NCBI RefSeq assembly: GCF_036688685.1
Contig: NZ_JAQQPS010000005.1
Coordinates: forward strand, 248,001 to 312,000
Source of the DNA: JALYUM01 sp036688685
GTDB lineage: Bacteria; Pseudomonadota; Gammaproteobacteria; Burkholderiales; Burkholderiaceae_D
DNA length: 64,000 nucleotides
Direction of reading: 5' to 3'
The notes under the pieces are model-generated. The model made no database searches and was not told the DNA's origin. It worked only from the letters and a program-made list of their open reading frames with translations. Position numbers and translations under genes: made by a program. Below are positions 1-8,964 of the stretch, one piece after another. Each line of letters starts with the position of its first letter. Position 1 is the stretch's first letter.

Positions 1-1040
1 ACGTACATCCAATATGTCGTGCTGGATAGCGAAGAAATTTTACCCTTGCCTATTACAAAGTTTGCCATTGAAAACAATAAAATTCCATGAGTCAAATAGA
101 TGCTGTAGGCTAGCTCGCCTAATCTGCGAGAGGTGGAGGCATTTAGCGAGCCGAATAGATCGGCGCCACCGGCGATCAGACTAAACGCAAGCGTAAGAAT
201 GAGAGACGGAAAAAAATCATACGCTGTAGGGAACATCAATACCGTGGAAAAGCAGGCTAGTACGATTATCGAAGCCACTGGAGATTTTGCAAATCGGAGA
301 AAGTTCTCGTTGCGCACTAGCCGCGCAGCAATCATTCCACCCAAAAAAATAAAGGCAAATTGTGGTCGCATGGCGGTTAGCCATGCCATTGCAAGCCCGA
401 TGCCGGCGACCGCCAGCATTACCCAATGAGGGCGCTGACCAGTGGTCAAAGCTATCAAGGGCAAAACCAGGTAAAAGCACCACTCGTAAGGTAGGGACCA
501 AGTTACACCAGCAACGATACGAGCGGTATCTATATGATTGATAGCAGGACTACCTGGAACTGTGAAAAGTAACCAACGAACCGCGCAGAAGAAAATATAT
601 CGTGGTGTATCGATCAGAGTGCCATCTGATAATATGGCGACAATCAAAAAAAGAAAAATCATCACAACAAAATACAGCGGAGTAAGCCGAAAAAAACGCG
701 ATATGAAAAAAGATCTCCATTCGAAAAGTTTCGACTTGCTATCCAGAAGCTTGTCATAAAATAGAAAGCTTGTGATCATAAAAAAAAGCGCTACGCTGGA
801 TTCACCCAAGTGCGTGTAAAGATGAGAATCTGGTACCGTCCATTCACCGGTGCGGCTGTATGTAAACCAGATTGCTGCATGATGAAGGAAAACAAAAAAC
901 GCCAAGTACCCGCGCAAGCCATCGATTGTACTGAAGCGCCCAGGCTGTTCACCGCTCTTCGCCCAGATAAAGGTCGCGCGAACGCAGCCAATAGTAAGTA
1001 TTAAAAGTGCGACAGCGAACAGAGGATTTAAGTGATGCAT
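1..1040 (-). CDS. Acyltransferase family 3 (OafA/YrhL-like), 3' end outside window
   Basis: Reading the minus strand from an ATG at 1040 gives an uninterrupted frame to the window edge (about 346 residues), so the stop lies outside. Residues 39-54 read IDGLRGYLAFFVFLHH, the conserved Arg and His region of membrane acyltransferase 3 proteins. Many hydrophobic segments follow, as does a late GELAYSIYLTHG motif typical of the C-terminal third. Such proteins O-acetylate or otherwise acylate sugars of surface polysaccharides at the inner membrane. It lies last in the visible XrtA polysaccharide operon, 153 bp after the amidotransferase gene, so decoration of that polymer is the likely role (inference). 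Base composition is clearly AT-richer than its neighbours, with many TTT and ATA codons, suggesting recent acquisition. No strong ribosome site precedes the ATG; a TTG 30 bases upstream is an alternative. Confidence 0.85.
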   Translation of the reverse strand, partial: MHHLNPLFAVALLILTIGCVRATFIWAKSGEQPGRFSTIDGLRGYLAFFVFLHHAAIWFTYSRTGEWTVPDSHLYTHLGESSVALFFMITSFLFYDKLLDSKSKLFEWRSFFISRFFRLTPLYFVVMIFLFLIVAILSDGTLIDTPRYIFFCAVRWLLFTVPGSPAINHIDTARIVAGVTWSLPYEWCFYLVLPLIALTTGQRPHWVMLAVAGIGLAMAWLTAMRPQFAFIFLGGMIAARLVRNENFLRFAKSPVASIIVLACFSTVLMFPTAYDFFPSLILTLAFSLIAGGADLFGSLNASTSRRLGELAYSIYLTHGILLFSMANFVIGKGKISSLSSTTYWMY

Positions 1041-1193
1041 GGTTATCGTTTGTAATTTGTTAAACGGCAATGCAGTGATTGACGAATCCAGTCACAGTGG
1101 CCGATATATATTTTCGGGTCATAAAGTGTCCGTTTCGTAAAGGAGGCAACAGCGACTTCAACCGGCAGGCAGGTTCTAGTCTAGTTAGTATTG

Positions 1194-3086
1194 TCAGTGT
1201 TCCACGCTGACGCGCAAAAACGCCTCGAACATCATCACCGACCACAGCGACGCGCTGTAATCGTTCGCCCCCGACTCATGCTGGTCGACCATATGGCGCA
1301 AATACGCCGGATTGAAAATCCCGGTGTCGAGCAGCAGCGGACTCAATACTGCCGCCCGGACCTGCGCGCGCAATGGCCCGCGGAACCAGGCCGCCACCGG
1401 AATCGAAAAACCTTTTTTTGGCCGGTACATGATGTCTTCCGGCAGGTACGGCTCCAGCGCCTTTTTCAGGATGTACTTGCCTTCGCCGCCATGCAGTTTC
1501 AGGTCCGACGGCAGGCTCGACGCCCATTCGACGAACTGGTGATCCAGCAGCGGCACCCGTACTTCCAGTGAATGGGCCATCGCGGCGCGATCGACCTTGG
1601 TGAGAATGTCACCCGGCAGCCAGGTCTTGAAATCGAGGTACTGGATCAGCGCCAGCGGATCGTCGGTCGGCGAATTGGCCGCGTGGCCGCGCATGACCTC
1701 AATGGCGCGATAACCCTGCAGCCTGGTGCGGAAACCGTCGGAAAATAACTGGTCTCGCACGCGGTCGTTCATGATCGACACGCCGTGGAAGTAGCCGTCG
1801 GTCAGGTCGCGCGCCAGCGCTTCGAAGGTCGTCTTGGCGCGGAACATGCGCGGCGCCCAGTCGGCTTTCGGGTAGATCGCGCCGAGCGTGCCGAACACGC
1901 TTTTGCGCAGGCCGGCTGGCAGGCGCGAACGCACGCTGTCTTCGGCCATCGCGTAGCGGTAGCGGCGGTAGCCGCCGAAATTTTCGTCGCCGCCGTCGCC
2001 GGACAGTGCCACCGTCACGTGCTTGCGCGCCAGCTGGCAGACGCGGTAGGTCGGGATGGCGGAGCTGTCGGCAAACGGTTCGTCGTACAGGCGCGCCAGC
2101 GTGTCGACAAGGCCATGGTCGTCTGTGCTGACCGTCTGGGCGAAGTGGGTCGTCTCGTAGCGTTTTGCCACCTGGTTGGCAAACACCGATTCATCGTAGT
2201 CCGGGTCGTCGAACGAAATTGAGCAGGTTTTGACGTGGGCTTCTTCCTGCGCCATCATCGCCACGACGGCACTCGAATCGACCCCGCCGGACAAGAACGC
2301 GCCGAGCGGCACTTCGGCCACCATCTGGCTTTTGACGGCATCGCGCATGCGCACGATGAGCTCTTCTTCCACTGCCCGCATATCCTTTTGCGGCTGGATG
2401 TTGAACGGCACATCCCAGTAGCGCACCGGGTTGACGGTTTTGTCGCCCACTTTCAGCGTGATCGAATAACCAGGCGCCAGTTTATAGGCGTTATAAAAAA
2501 TCGTTTTCGGTTCCGGCACGTAGCCGTAGGCGAAATAATCCTCGACCGCCGGCAGGTTCAGTTCGCGCGACAGTTCCGGGTGCGTCATGATCGATTTCAG
2601 TTCGGAGCCGAACACGAACAGGCCATTTGGCAGCAGCGAATAAAACATCGGCTTCACGCCGACATGGTCGCGCGCCAGAAACATGGTCTGCTGCGCGCGG
2701 TCCCAGATGCCGAAGGCGAACATGCCGCGCAGGCGCTGCAGGCAGCCGGCGCCCCAGGCTTGATACGCCACCAGCACCACTTCGGTATCGGATTTCGTTT
2801 TGAAGATGTAGCCCAGCGCTTTCAGCTCGGCCATCAGCTCGCGGTAATTGTAGATCTCGCCGTTGAAGACGATCACCAGGCTGCGGTCGGCATTGAACAG
2901 CGGCTGCTGGCCGGTGGCGATATCGATCACCGATAATCGCCGGTGGCCCATGCCGAGCGCCGTTTCCGTGTACAGCTCGGCTTCGTCCGGGCCGCGGTGG
3001 GTTTGCGTTTCGTTCATGCGCGACAGGAGCGCGCGGTCGATCTCGCGCTGGCCCAGGGTATCAAATATTCCGACTATTCCGCACAT
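1194..3086 (-). CDS. XrtA/PEP-CTERM system asparagine synthase-like amidotransferase
   Basis: A 630-residue class II glutamine amidotransferase. It begins MCGIVGIFD, placing the nucleophilic Cys at position 2, with the glutaminase domain over about residues 2-210. The asparagine-synthetase ATP-pyrophosphatase domain follows, with P-loop SGGVDSS at 266-272. The length and genomic position fit the exosortase-A-associated amidotransferase branch of the AsnB family, thought to amidate a sugar acid or a carrier in exopolysaccharide synthesis rather than make asparagine (family knowledge; the substrate is unknown). It follows the glycosyltransferase by 24 bp in the minus-strand polysaccharide operon. 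The start is fixed by the need for Cys2. Confidence 0.93.
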   Translation of the reverse strand: MCGIVGIFDTLGQREIDRALLSRMNETQTHRGPDEAELYTETALGMGHRRLSVIDIATGQQPLFNADRSLVIVFNGEIYNYRELMAELKALGYIFKTKSDTEVVLVAYQAWGAGCLQRLRGMFAFGIWDRAQQTMFLARDHVGVKPMFYSLLPNGLFVFGSELKSIMTHPELSRELNLPAVEDYFAYGYVPEPKTIFYNAYKLAPGYSITLKVGDKTVNPVRYWDVPFNIQPQKDMRAVEEELIVRMRDAVKSQMVAEVPLGAFLSGGVDSSAVVAMMAQEEAHVKTCSISFDDPDYDESVFANQVAKRYETTHFAQTVSTDDHGLVDTLARLYDEPFADSSAIPTYRVCQLARKHVTVALSGDGGDENFGGYRRYRYAMAEDSVRSRLPAGLRKSVFGTLGAIYPKADWAPRMFRAKTTFEALARDLTDGYFHGVSIMNDRVRDQLFSDGFRTRLQGYRAIEVMRGHAANSPTDDPLALIQYLDFKTWLPGDILTKVDRAAMAHSLEVRVPLLDHQFVEWASSLPSDLKLHGGEGKYILKKALEPYLPEDIMYRPKKGFSIPVAAWFRGPLRAQVRAAVLSPLLLDTGIFNPAYLRHMVDQHESGANDYSASLWSVMMFEAFLRVSVEH

Positions 3087-3110
3087 GCTGGTATCAGTTC
3101 CAAAGAGACG

Positions 3111-4262
3111 TTATCGAGGAGCGACGCGCTTTTGCCGGCACAGGCGCGCGTACAAGGCTGTATAAGCAGTCAACATTGCCGCCATACTATATTGTTGCAC
3201 GACCCGGGCCCGCCCAGCCCGCCCGTGTTGCCCGGCCAGCGCCGGCGATCGCACGTATTGCGCGAGCGCCTGGGCCAGCGCCTCGGTATCTTGCGGCGGC
3301 ACCAGGCTGCCTTCCACCTGTTCGGTGACCACTTCCGGGATGCCGCCGACGTTTGACGCCACCACCGGCAGCGCGCACGCCATCGCCTCCAACAGGGACA
3401 CGGGCGTGCCTTCGGCCAGCGAAGGCAAGGCAAACACGGAAAATTCCGGCACCAGTTGCGCCACGTCGCTGCGCGCACCGGGCAGCCAGACGACATCCTG
3501 CAGGCCGGCGGCCGTTACCTGCGCACGCAAGGCGGGCAGTAGCGGGCCGTCGCCGATGATCGACAGGCGCAAGTGCGGCGCCTGTTCGGGCAGCATCTGG
3601 CGCAGGAGAATAAAGGCGTCGACCAGGCCGCGCTGGTTCTTGATGTCGGAAATGCGCGCCACCGTGCCGATGACGAAGTGCTGCGCGCCCCACGGCGCAC
3701 CCGCACCGCGTGCACCCGGCTGGTATTTGTCGGTATCCACGCCATTCTTGATAAACAGCGTTTTTGCGGCGCCAATTTTCACCACCTGGCCGAGCCACTG
3801 GTGCAAATCTTCCGACACCGGCACGTAGCAATCGATGAAGGGCGCCAGGCGCCGGCGCAGGAAATTATGTTTCGGATTGAGACCCTGCGGATCGCTGGTA
3901 TCGCGCCCGTGTTCTGCGTGCACGCGTACCGGCACACCGGCGGTCGCTGCGGTGAAGGCATATTCCATCGCAGCCAGGTTGTAGGTGTGCAGGATGGTCG
4001 GACGGAGTTGACGCGCCAGCTTCCAGAAGGCGACGTGGGTACCCAGGCCGAGACCGGGCGCCTTGTTCAGCGCATACACCTCGACGCCCGGTTGGGTGAT
4101 GCGCTCGGCAAATTTTGAAGAGCGCGTCAGGCAGACGACCACGTGGCGATACTGGTCGGCCGGCATCTTGTTGATGCAGTCGACCAGCAGCGTTTCCAGC
4201 CCGCCCACGTCGAGTGCGTAGGTCAGGTGCATGACCAGCGGTAAAGCGTGATTCGGCTTCAC
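3111..4262 (-). CDS. XrtA/PEP-CTERM system-associated glycosyltransferase (second)
   Basis: A 383-residue GT-B fold glycosyltransferase of the GT4 type. The N-terminal part carries the DVGGLETLLVD loop near residue 18 that shapes the acceptor site. The C-terminal part has the nucleotide-sugar region PSLAEGTPVSLLEAMACALP, the E-x7-E pattern of GT4 enzymes. It probably transfers a sugar from a nucleotide donor to a lipid-linked intermediate on the cytoplasmic side of the membrane. Its ATG overlaps the stop of the exosortase gene by 4 bp, so the two are translationally coupled. Members of this group are found next to EpsH/XrtA exosortases; donor and linkage cannot be read from the sequence. Confidence 0.9.
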   Translation of the reverse strand: MKPNHALPLVMHLTYALDVGGLETLLVDCINKMPADQYRHVVVCLTRSSKFAERITQPGVEVYALNKAPGLGLGTHVAFWKLARQLRPTILHTYNLAAMEYAFTAATAGVPVRVHAEHGRDTSDPQGLNPKHNFLRRRLAPFIDCYVPVSEDLHQWLGQVVKIGAAKTLFIKNGVDTDKYQPGARGAGAPWGAQHFVIGTVARISDIKNQRGLVDAFILLRQMLPEQAPHLRLSIIGDGPLLPALRAQVTAAGLQDVVWLPGARSDVAQLVPEFSVFALPSLAEGTPVSLLEAMACALPVVASNVGGIPEVVTEQVEGSLVPPQDTEALAQALAQYVRSPALAGQHGRAGRARVVQQYSMAAMLTAYTALYARLCRQKRVAPR

Positions 4263-5803
4263 TTAGCCCGGGTGGCAGCCAGTGCCGCATCGATCGCCTT
4301 GCCCTGGCCTGCCGTGAAGGCGCGCAATGCCGCCCGTGCCGTAGCCGGGTCGGCCTCGTACGGCGCCGCCAGCAGGATGGCTGCGCCATCGTCGCCGCGG
4401 AACAGCAACTTGGCGCGCGCCTGCATCAATTTGCCTTTGATATTGCTGGCCGTAGTCTGGCCATCGATGGCCATCCACTGCCACACCAGCATGTGGGCGC
4501 CGTTCGGGCCGGACATGCGCGTTTCGCGCAGCGCCAGGGGACGGCCATCAAGCTCGGCTGTCACGCCAGCGTTGCCGATTTCGTGCCAAGGGTCTTTCGG
4601 GCCGGCCAAGGTATTGACCGAACTGATCAGGGTGCGGAAAGGTGCCTGGTTGCGGTAGTACAGCAGGTGCAGCGACACCGGCGTGGCGTCCTGCTGGAAT
4701 ACACCGCTGTACTGCGCGGCAGGACCGCGGTAGGCCGGGTTCCAGGCGGCAAACGCCGGCGCCGCGCCCAGCCTGATGGCTGGCGCTGCCAGTTGCACGG
4801 GACGCGGGTTCAGATTGGCGCGCGCGTTGTAGAACGCGAAGGCCGGCCACAGCGCCGCCGTCACCAGCACGGCGGCGACCAGCGGCGCCATGCGGCCAGT
4901 CACTTGCGATACGGGCGCCGCAGCCACGGGGGCCGGCGTCGGCGCTTCATCCTCGCGCCAGAAACTGCCGATCCAGAACATGATGAACATCACCAGGCCG
5001 AAGAACAGCCAGCCGTAGACCAGGTGGTCGACCCCGGTGGCCAGTTCCATGCCGGACAGGTGGCCGATCATGACGATCATGAACGCGCGCAGCCAGTTGG
5101 CGACGACCGGCACGACAATCGACAGCGCGACGAACATCAGGCGCCGTTTGGTGGAACGGAAGGTCAGATAGGCGTACAGGCTGCCAAGCGTAATTGACGA
5201 AATCAGGTAGCGCACGCCGCTGCACGCTTCGACGACCGACCAGCTGCCGGTGGGCAGTTCAAAGCGGGTGCCGTTGCGCAGTACCGGAATGCCAACGGCG
5301 CGCACGGCAGCGACGGTGAAATTGGCGGTGTGTTCGATCAGCGGGCCGACAAAAATTTCGCCGAACGGCACCGCAAACAGTAAAAATAGCAGCGGGAACG
5401 CCAGCGATGCGGCCAGGCGCCGGCCGAATACGGCCAGGGCGATCACCGGAATCATGGCGACGAACATGTACTGCTTGATCACTTGCACTTCGCCGATGTG
5501 GGCGGCCAGCCAGCCCATGCCCAGCAGGGCCAGCAGCAGCAGCGCCGGCCAGTACGGCGTCGGCGGCAGGGCGCTGAAGTTGGCGCGGCGGCGCCAGATC
5601 AGCCACAAACTGATCGGCAGGATGACATAGCCGTGGGCAAACGTTTCGGAGCTGTCCCAGATGCTGATGATTGACGCGATCGTGCCGAAATACAGCACAA
5701 AGGGCGCCAGCAACGCCAGCGCGATCAGCAAGATGGTGGGCGTCGGTACGGGCCGGCTGGCAACTTGGGGAACGGGCGTGCCCGCAGTGTCGTTCATGAA
5801 CAT
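4259..5803 (-). CDS. xrtA: Exosortase A (XrtA/EpsH) with C-terminal EpsI-like domain
   Basis: A 514-residue membrane protease-transpeptidase that processes PEP-CTERM proteins. About eight hydrophobic segments fill residues 20-285. The catalytic residues of the family are visible: Cys194 in EACSG, Arg239 in NWLRAF and His260 in DHLVYGW. After a charged linker near 285, a further membrane span and a periplasmic EpsI-like domain run from about 310 to 514, so exosortase and EpsI are fused, a known arrangement in XrtA. The gene overlaps both neighbouring glycosyltransferase genes. The start at 5803 has GGAGAG 8 bases upstream; an ATG at 5797 that overlaps the previous stop is possible. A target in the window is the PEP-CTERM protein at 21203-22030. 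Confidence 0.96.
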   Translation of the reverse strand: MFMNDTAGTPVPQVASRPVPTPTILLIALALLAPFVLYFGTIASIISIWDSSETFAHGYVILPISLWLIWRRRANFSALPPTPYWPALLLLALLGMGWLAAHIGEVQVIKQYMFVAMIPVIALAVFGRRLAASLAFPLLFLLFAVPFGEIFVGPLIEHTANFTVAAVRAVGIPVLRNGTRFELPTGSWSVVEACSGVRYLISSITLGSLYAYLTFRSTKRRLMFVALSIVVPVVANWLRAFMIVMIGHLSGMELATGVDHLVYGWLFFGLVMFIMFWIGSFWREDEAPTPAPVAAAPVSQVTGRMAPLVAAVLVTAALWPAFAFYNARANLNPRPVQLAAPAIRLGAAPAFAAWNPAYRGPAAQYSGVFQQDATPVSLHLLYYRNQAPFRTLISSVNTLAGPKDPWHEIGNAGVTAELDGRPLALRETRMSGPNGAHMLVWQWMAIDGQTTASNIKGKLMQARAKLLFRGDDGAAILLAAPYEADPATARAALRAFTAGQGKAIDAALAATRAK

Positions 5804-6993
5804 TCGAGCTGCTCTCCGATGCAGGCCAGGTTGCTGGGCCAGCTGTATTGGGTTTCGACCCGGCGCCGTGCGGCGGGGCCTATCGTGGCATTGCGGGTTT
5901 CCAGCAGTTCAGCGACGGCTGCGACAAAGGCCGGCGCGCCATCGGCCAGGATCAGTTCGGTTCCAGGCGTGGCATCGATGCCTTCCAGCGCCTGCGGCGA
6001 GACCACCACCCGGCTGGCCATGGCCATTGCTTCGAGCACCTTGTTCTGGATGCCGCGCGCGATGCGCAAGGGTGCCACCGCCACGTCGGCATGCAGGATG
6101 TAGGGGCGCACATCGGGAACGGTGCCGGTGACCGTCACGCCGGGCAGGCTGCCGAGCGCCGTGACGGGCGCGCTCGGCCGGGCGCCGACGATATAAAAAT
6201 GCAGGGCTGGAAAGCGCGCGCGCAGCTGCGGGAAAATATCGTTGGCAAACCATTGCACGGCGTCGACATTCGGCCAGTAATCCATGGCGCCGGTGAACAC
6301 CACCGCCTGTTCACCTGGCTGGTACGGGCTGTTTGACGGGGGCAGCGGCGAAAAATACTCGGTATCGACGCCATTATTAAAATGGCCGATACGGTCTACG
6401 CTCTCCGGCGCCAGCTGGCGGAACAGGTCCGCTTCCGGCTGCGAAACGAACAGTGCCGCATCGTAGTCGCGCGCCACGCGCCGCTCGTAGGCCAGCAATT
6501 GTTTGGCTTCATGGCGATACAACATATTCATCGGCCACGATTTCTGCTCGGCGTACTGGCGCCATTTGTCCGAATCGACATCGCAGAAATCGACCACGCG
6601 GCGCATGCCGGGATACGCGTCCGCATACTGCGCCATGGCCGACGAGAACACCAGCACGCGCGCAATCTTGTGCTTCTGGACGGCCTGGTCGACCCACTGT
6701 TTGGTGGACGCGTCGCGATAATAATCGAGCGACAGCGAACGGTTGCCGAACAGCGCGCCCAGGCTGCGCACGCGCGCGCGCAGCGGATGCAATTTCGCAA
6801 AATGGCTGCTGGCGCACAGCGCTTCGACGCGCGCCACGTGCTGCCAGTCATCCGGATCGTCGACGAAGGTGGCCAGGTGCACCCGGTACGATTGCGCCAG
6901 GTGTTTCAGCAGGTGATACGAGCGGATCTTGTCGCCCTTGTTGGGCGGATACGGAATCCGGTGGATCAGCAGCAGCAGGTCTTCCACGCGCAT
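5794..6993 (-). CDS. XrtA/PEP-CTERM system-associated glycosyltransferase (first)
   Basis: A 399-residue GT4-like glycosyltransferase. It opens with LLLIHRIPYPPNKGDKIRSY, characteristic of the exosortase-associated group (TIGR03087 type). A middle FTGAMDYWPNVDAV segment precedes the C-terminal nucleotide-sugar domain with VLEAMAMASRVV. It probably acts on the cytoplasmic face during assembly of the exopolysaccharide repeat unit. The start overlaps the FemAB-like stop by one base (TGATG) and its end overlaps the exosortase start, showing tight coupling within the operon. The exact sugar is not predictable. Confidence 0.92.
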   Translation of the reverse strand: MRVEDLLLLIHRIPYPPNKGDKIRSYHLLKHLAQSYRVHLATFVDDPDDWQHVARVEALCASSHFAKLHPLRARVRSLGALFGNRSLSLDYYRDASTKQWVDQAVQKHKIARVLVFSSAMAQYADAYPGMRRVVDFCDVDSDKWRQYAEQKSWPMNMLYRHEAKQLLAYERRVARDYDAALFVSQPEADLFRQLAPESVDRIGHFNNGVDTEYFSPLPPSNSPYQPGEQAVVFTGAMDYWPNVDAVQWFANDIFPQLRARFPALHFYIVGARPSAPVTALGSLPGVTVTGTVPDVRPYILHADVAVAPLRIARGIQNKVLEAMAMASRVVVSPQALEGIDATPGTELILADGAPAFVAAVAELLETRNATIGPAARRRVETQYSWPSNLACIGEQLECS

Positions 6994-8084
6994 CAGCCCA
7001 GGTTGCGGACGATGTACGGCCCGATGAAGTTAGCGACCGGCAGCGGCAGTTTTTTCCACACCTTGATGAACAGCGCGTACTTGGGATTCAATGGATTGTT
7101 GTCCGGCAGCGCAGGCGACGCATACAGCTTGTACTCGTAAGGCAGCGGCTGCGCGACAAAACCCCAGTTCTTCTTGAAATCGTAGGCGCCGGTGCCGAGC
7201 TTGCTGCGGCCGAAGTCGAACAGGCGGCAACCCTTGGCGGCGGCGGCCTGCATCAAATTCCAGTACATGAAATCGTTGCCGGCCACTTCGCGCGCCAGCG
7301 CCGTGCCGCCGCCGTAGTACGGGACGACTTCATCGCGCCAGTAAAAACTCATCACGGAGCCGACCAGGCGGCCGTCTTCGGTGACAATGGTGCGTACTTC
7401 GCATTCCGCGCCGAATGCCTGCTGCAGCAGGGCGAAATATTTTTTCGGGAACACGGGCGTGCCGAGTCGATGCACGCTGTCGGCGTAGGCCGCGAACAGG
7501 CGCTCGACATTGTTGTCGACTTCGCCGCGCAGGCCGAGCTTGATGCCCTTCCGCACCATTGCGCGCTGCTTGCGCGGGATGGCGTTCAAATTTTCTTCGT
7601 CGTCGGCCGAGATCGCCTTGCGGAAGGTGACGTACAGCTCCTTGGTGGTCCAGCTGGCGTCGTCCGGGTGAAACCGCTCCATGCCGCGGTATTCCAGATG
7701 GCCCACGCCCAGTTGCTTTGCCAGCGCGTCGGCAGCGCCATCGAGCAGCAACAATGCGGCATCGTTGGTCGCGACCGGCCCGCCGTAGACGCAAAAGGGC
7801 ATCGCGCCGAGTGCGTTGCCAAACAATTTGCTTTTGACTTGCGACAATGGCAGCACGCCGGTGATCTGGCCATCCTGCTGCGTGTAATAAAACCAGGTTT
7901 TATTGCCGAACGCGCGTTCGATCACGTTTTGCCAGCCGGACAGGTGGAAAAAGTTGGCGGCTGGTGTGGCGCGCACAAAGGCGTCCCAGCGGGCGCGGTC
8001 CTGCGGCTGCATCAGGTGTAGGGTCTGCGGGCCGCTGGCGGCGGGTACGGGTGTAGCCTGAAGCGCTTCGGTCATCGAGGTCAT
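6993..8084 (-). CDS. FemAB-like XrtA/PEP-CTERM system-associated protein
   Basis: A 363-residue protein with the double GNAT fold of the FemAB/peptidoglycan-bridge family. Visible pieces are the N-terminal HLSGWQNVIERAFG region (about residues 45-60) and the late DFGRSKLGTGAYDFKKNWG segment. FemAB enzymes transfer aminoacyl groups from tRNA; this branch is confined to exosortase loci and probably adds an aminoacyl or acyl group to a polysaccharide or anchor (inference). It lies between the deacetylase, one base away, and the first glycosyltransferase. Its acceptor is unknown. Confidence 0.9.
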   Translation of the reverse strand: MTSMTEALQATPVPAASGPQTLHLMQPQDRARWDAFVRATPAANFFHLSGWQNVIERAFGNKTWFYYTQQDGQITGVLPLSQVKSKLFGNALGAMPFCVYGGPVATNDAALLLLDGAADALAKQLGVGHLEYRGMERFHPDDASWTTKELYVTFRKAISADDEENLNAIPRKQRAMVRKGIKLGLRGEVDNNVERLFAAYADSVHRLGTPVFPKKYFALLQQAFGAECEVRTIVTEDGRLVGSVMSFYWRDEVVPYYGGGTALAREVAGNDFMYWNLMQAAAAKGCRLFDFGRSKLGTGAYDFKKNWGFVAQPLPYEYKLYASPALPDNNPLNPKYALFIKVWKKLPLPVANFIGPYIVRNLG

Positions 8085-8085
8085 G

Positions 8086-8964
8086 TTATTTGAGGAAAAT
8101 GCGGTCCATGCGGTCCCACGCGAAATCGCGGGTCAAGGCCGCCAGGCGGTTTTCCATGCGGTCGATATTGATGTAGTGGCGGAACCGCGACTTGGCGCTC
8201 AGGCCTGCCGGCCGCGGCTGGCCCGGATCGAGTTCCCATGGGTGGAAGTAGAACAGGGTCGGCTCGCGGTCTTCGCGGTTGACCTTTTCCATCATCCATT
8301 TCGAGATCGCGTACGGCAGCAGGCGGAAGTAGCCGCCGCCGCCGGCCGGCAGCTTTTTGCCCATCAACATGGCAGTCGTGATCGGCACTTCCAGCAAACC
8401 GTCCGGGCCGTTCGGGTAGAACGCGAAACGGGGCGCGCTCGGCATGCCGTAATGGTCGTGCTGAATCGGATAGATGCTCGAGCTGTAACGGTAGCCGGCT
8501 TCGGCCAAGGCTTCCAGCGCCCACAGATTGTCTGCGCCGATCGAAAAACTTGGGGCACGGTAACCGACCACGGCCTGGCCACCCAAATCTTCCAGCATCG
8601 CTTTACTGGAGCGAATGTCCTGGTCGAATTCGGCGCGCGTCTGGTCCGACGCGCGCAGGTGGCCGTAGCCGTGGCTGGCCAGCTCGTGGCCCTCGGCGAC
8701 GATGCGTTTGACCATCTCAGGATAGCGCTCGGCGATCCAGCCCAGCGTGAAAAACGTGGCTTTCACATTGCCGCTTGAAAATACGCCCAGTACGCGATCG
8801 ATGTTCGCTTCCACCCGGCATTCCCGCTCGGGCCAGCTGGCGCGGTCGATGAAGGGCGCGAAGGCGGACACCTGGAAATAATCTTCCACGTCGCAGGTCA
8901 TGGCGTTGCGTAGTCGCTCGCCCGGGGCTGGCGCCGGCCGGGCTGCGGGAGTTTGCATCATCAT
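8086..8964 (-). CDS. XrtA/PEP-CTERM system polysaccharide deacetylase
   Basis: A 292-residue NodB-fold carbohydrate esterase of the DUF3473-containing type. The first motif TCDVEDYFQV (about residues 23-32) supplies the catalytic and metal Asp, and SHGYGH supplies the metal His pair. The YRAPSFSIG motif and the C-terminal FYFHPWELDPGQPR segment are hallmarks of the exosortase-associated branch. It would remove N-acetyl groups from the nascent exopolysaccharide, changing its charge. No signal peptide is obvious, so cytoplasmic action or export by another route is open. The ATG at 8964 overlaps the ATPase stop. Confidence 0.93.
   Translation of the reverse strand: MMMQTPAARPAPAPGERLRNAMTCDVEDYFQVSAFAPFIDRASWPERECRVEANIDRVLGVFSSGNVKATFFTLGWIAERYPEMVKRIVAEGHELASHGYGHLRASDQTRAEFDQDIRSSKAMLEDLGGQAVVGYRAPSFSIGADNLWALEALAEAGYRYSSSIYPIQHDHYGMPSAPRFAFYPNGPDGLLEVPITTAMLMGKKLPAGGGGYFRLLPYAISKWMMEKVNREDREPTLFYFHPWELDPGQPRPAGLSAKSRFRHYINIDRMENRLAALTRDFAWDRMDRIFLK

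Noticed and set aside
1785..2936. Long plus-strand frames within the amidotransferase gene
   Set aside because: His/Arg/Ala/Gly-rich antisense shadows of a GC-rich gene; the minus-strand product has clear catalytic motifs.
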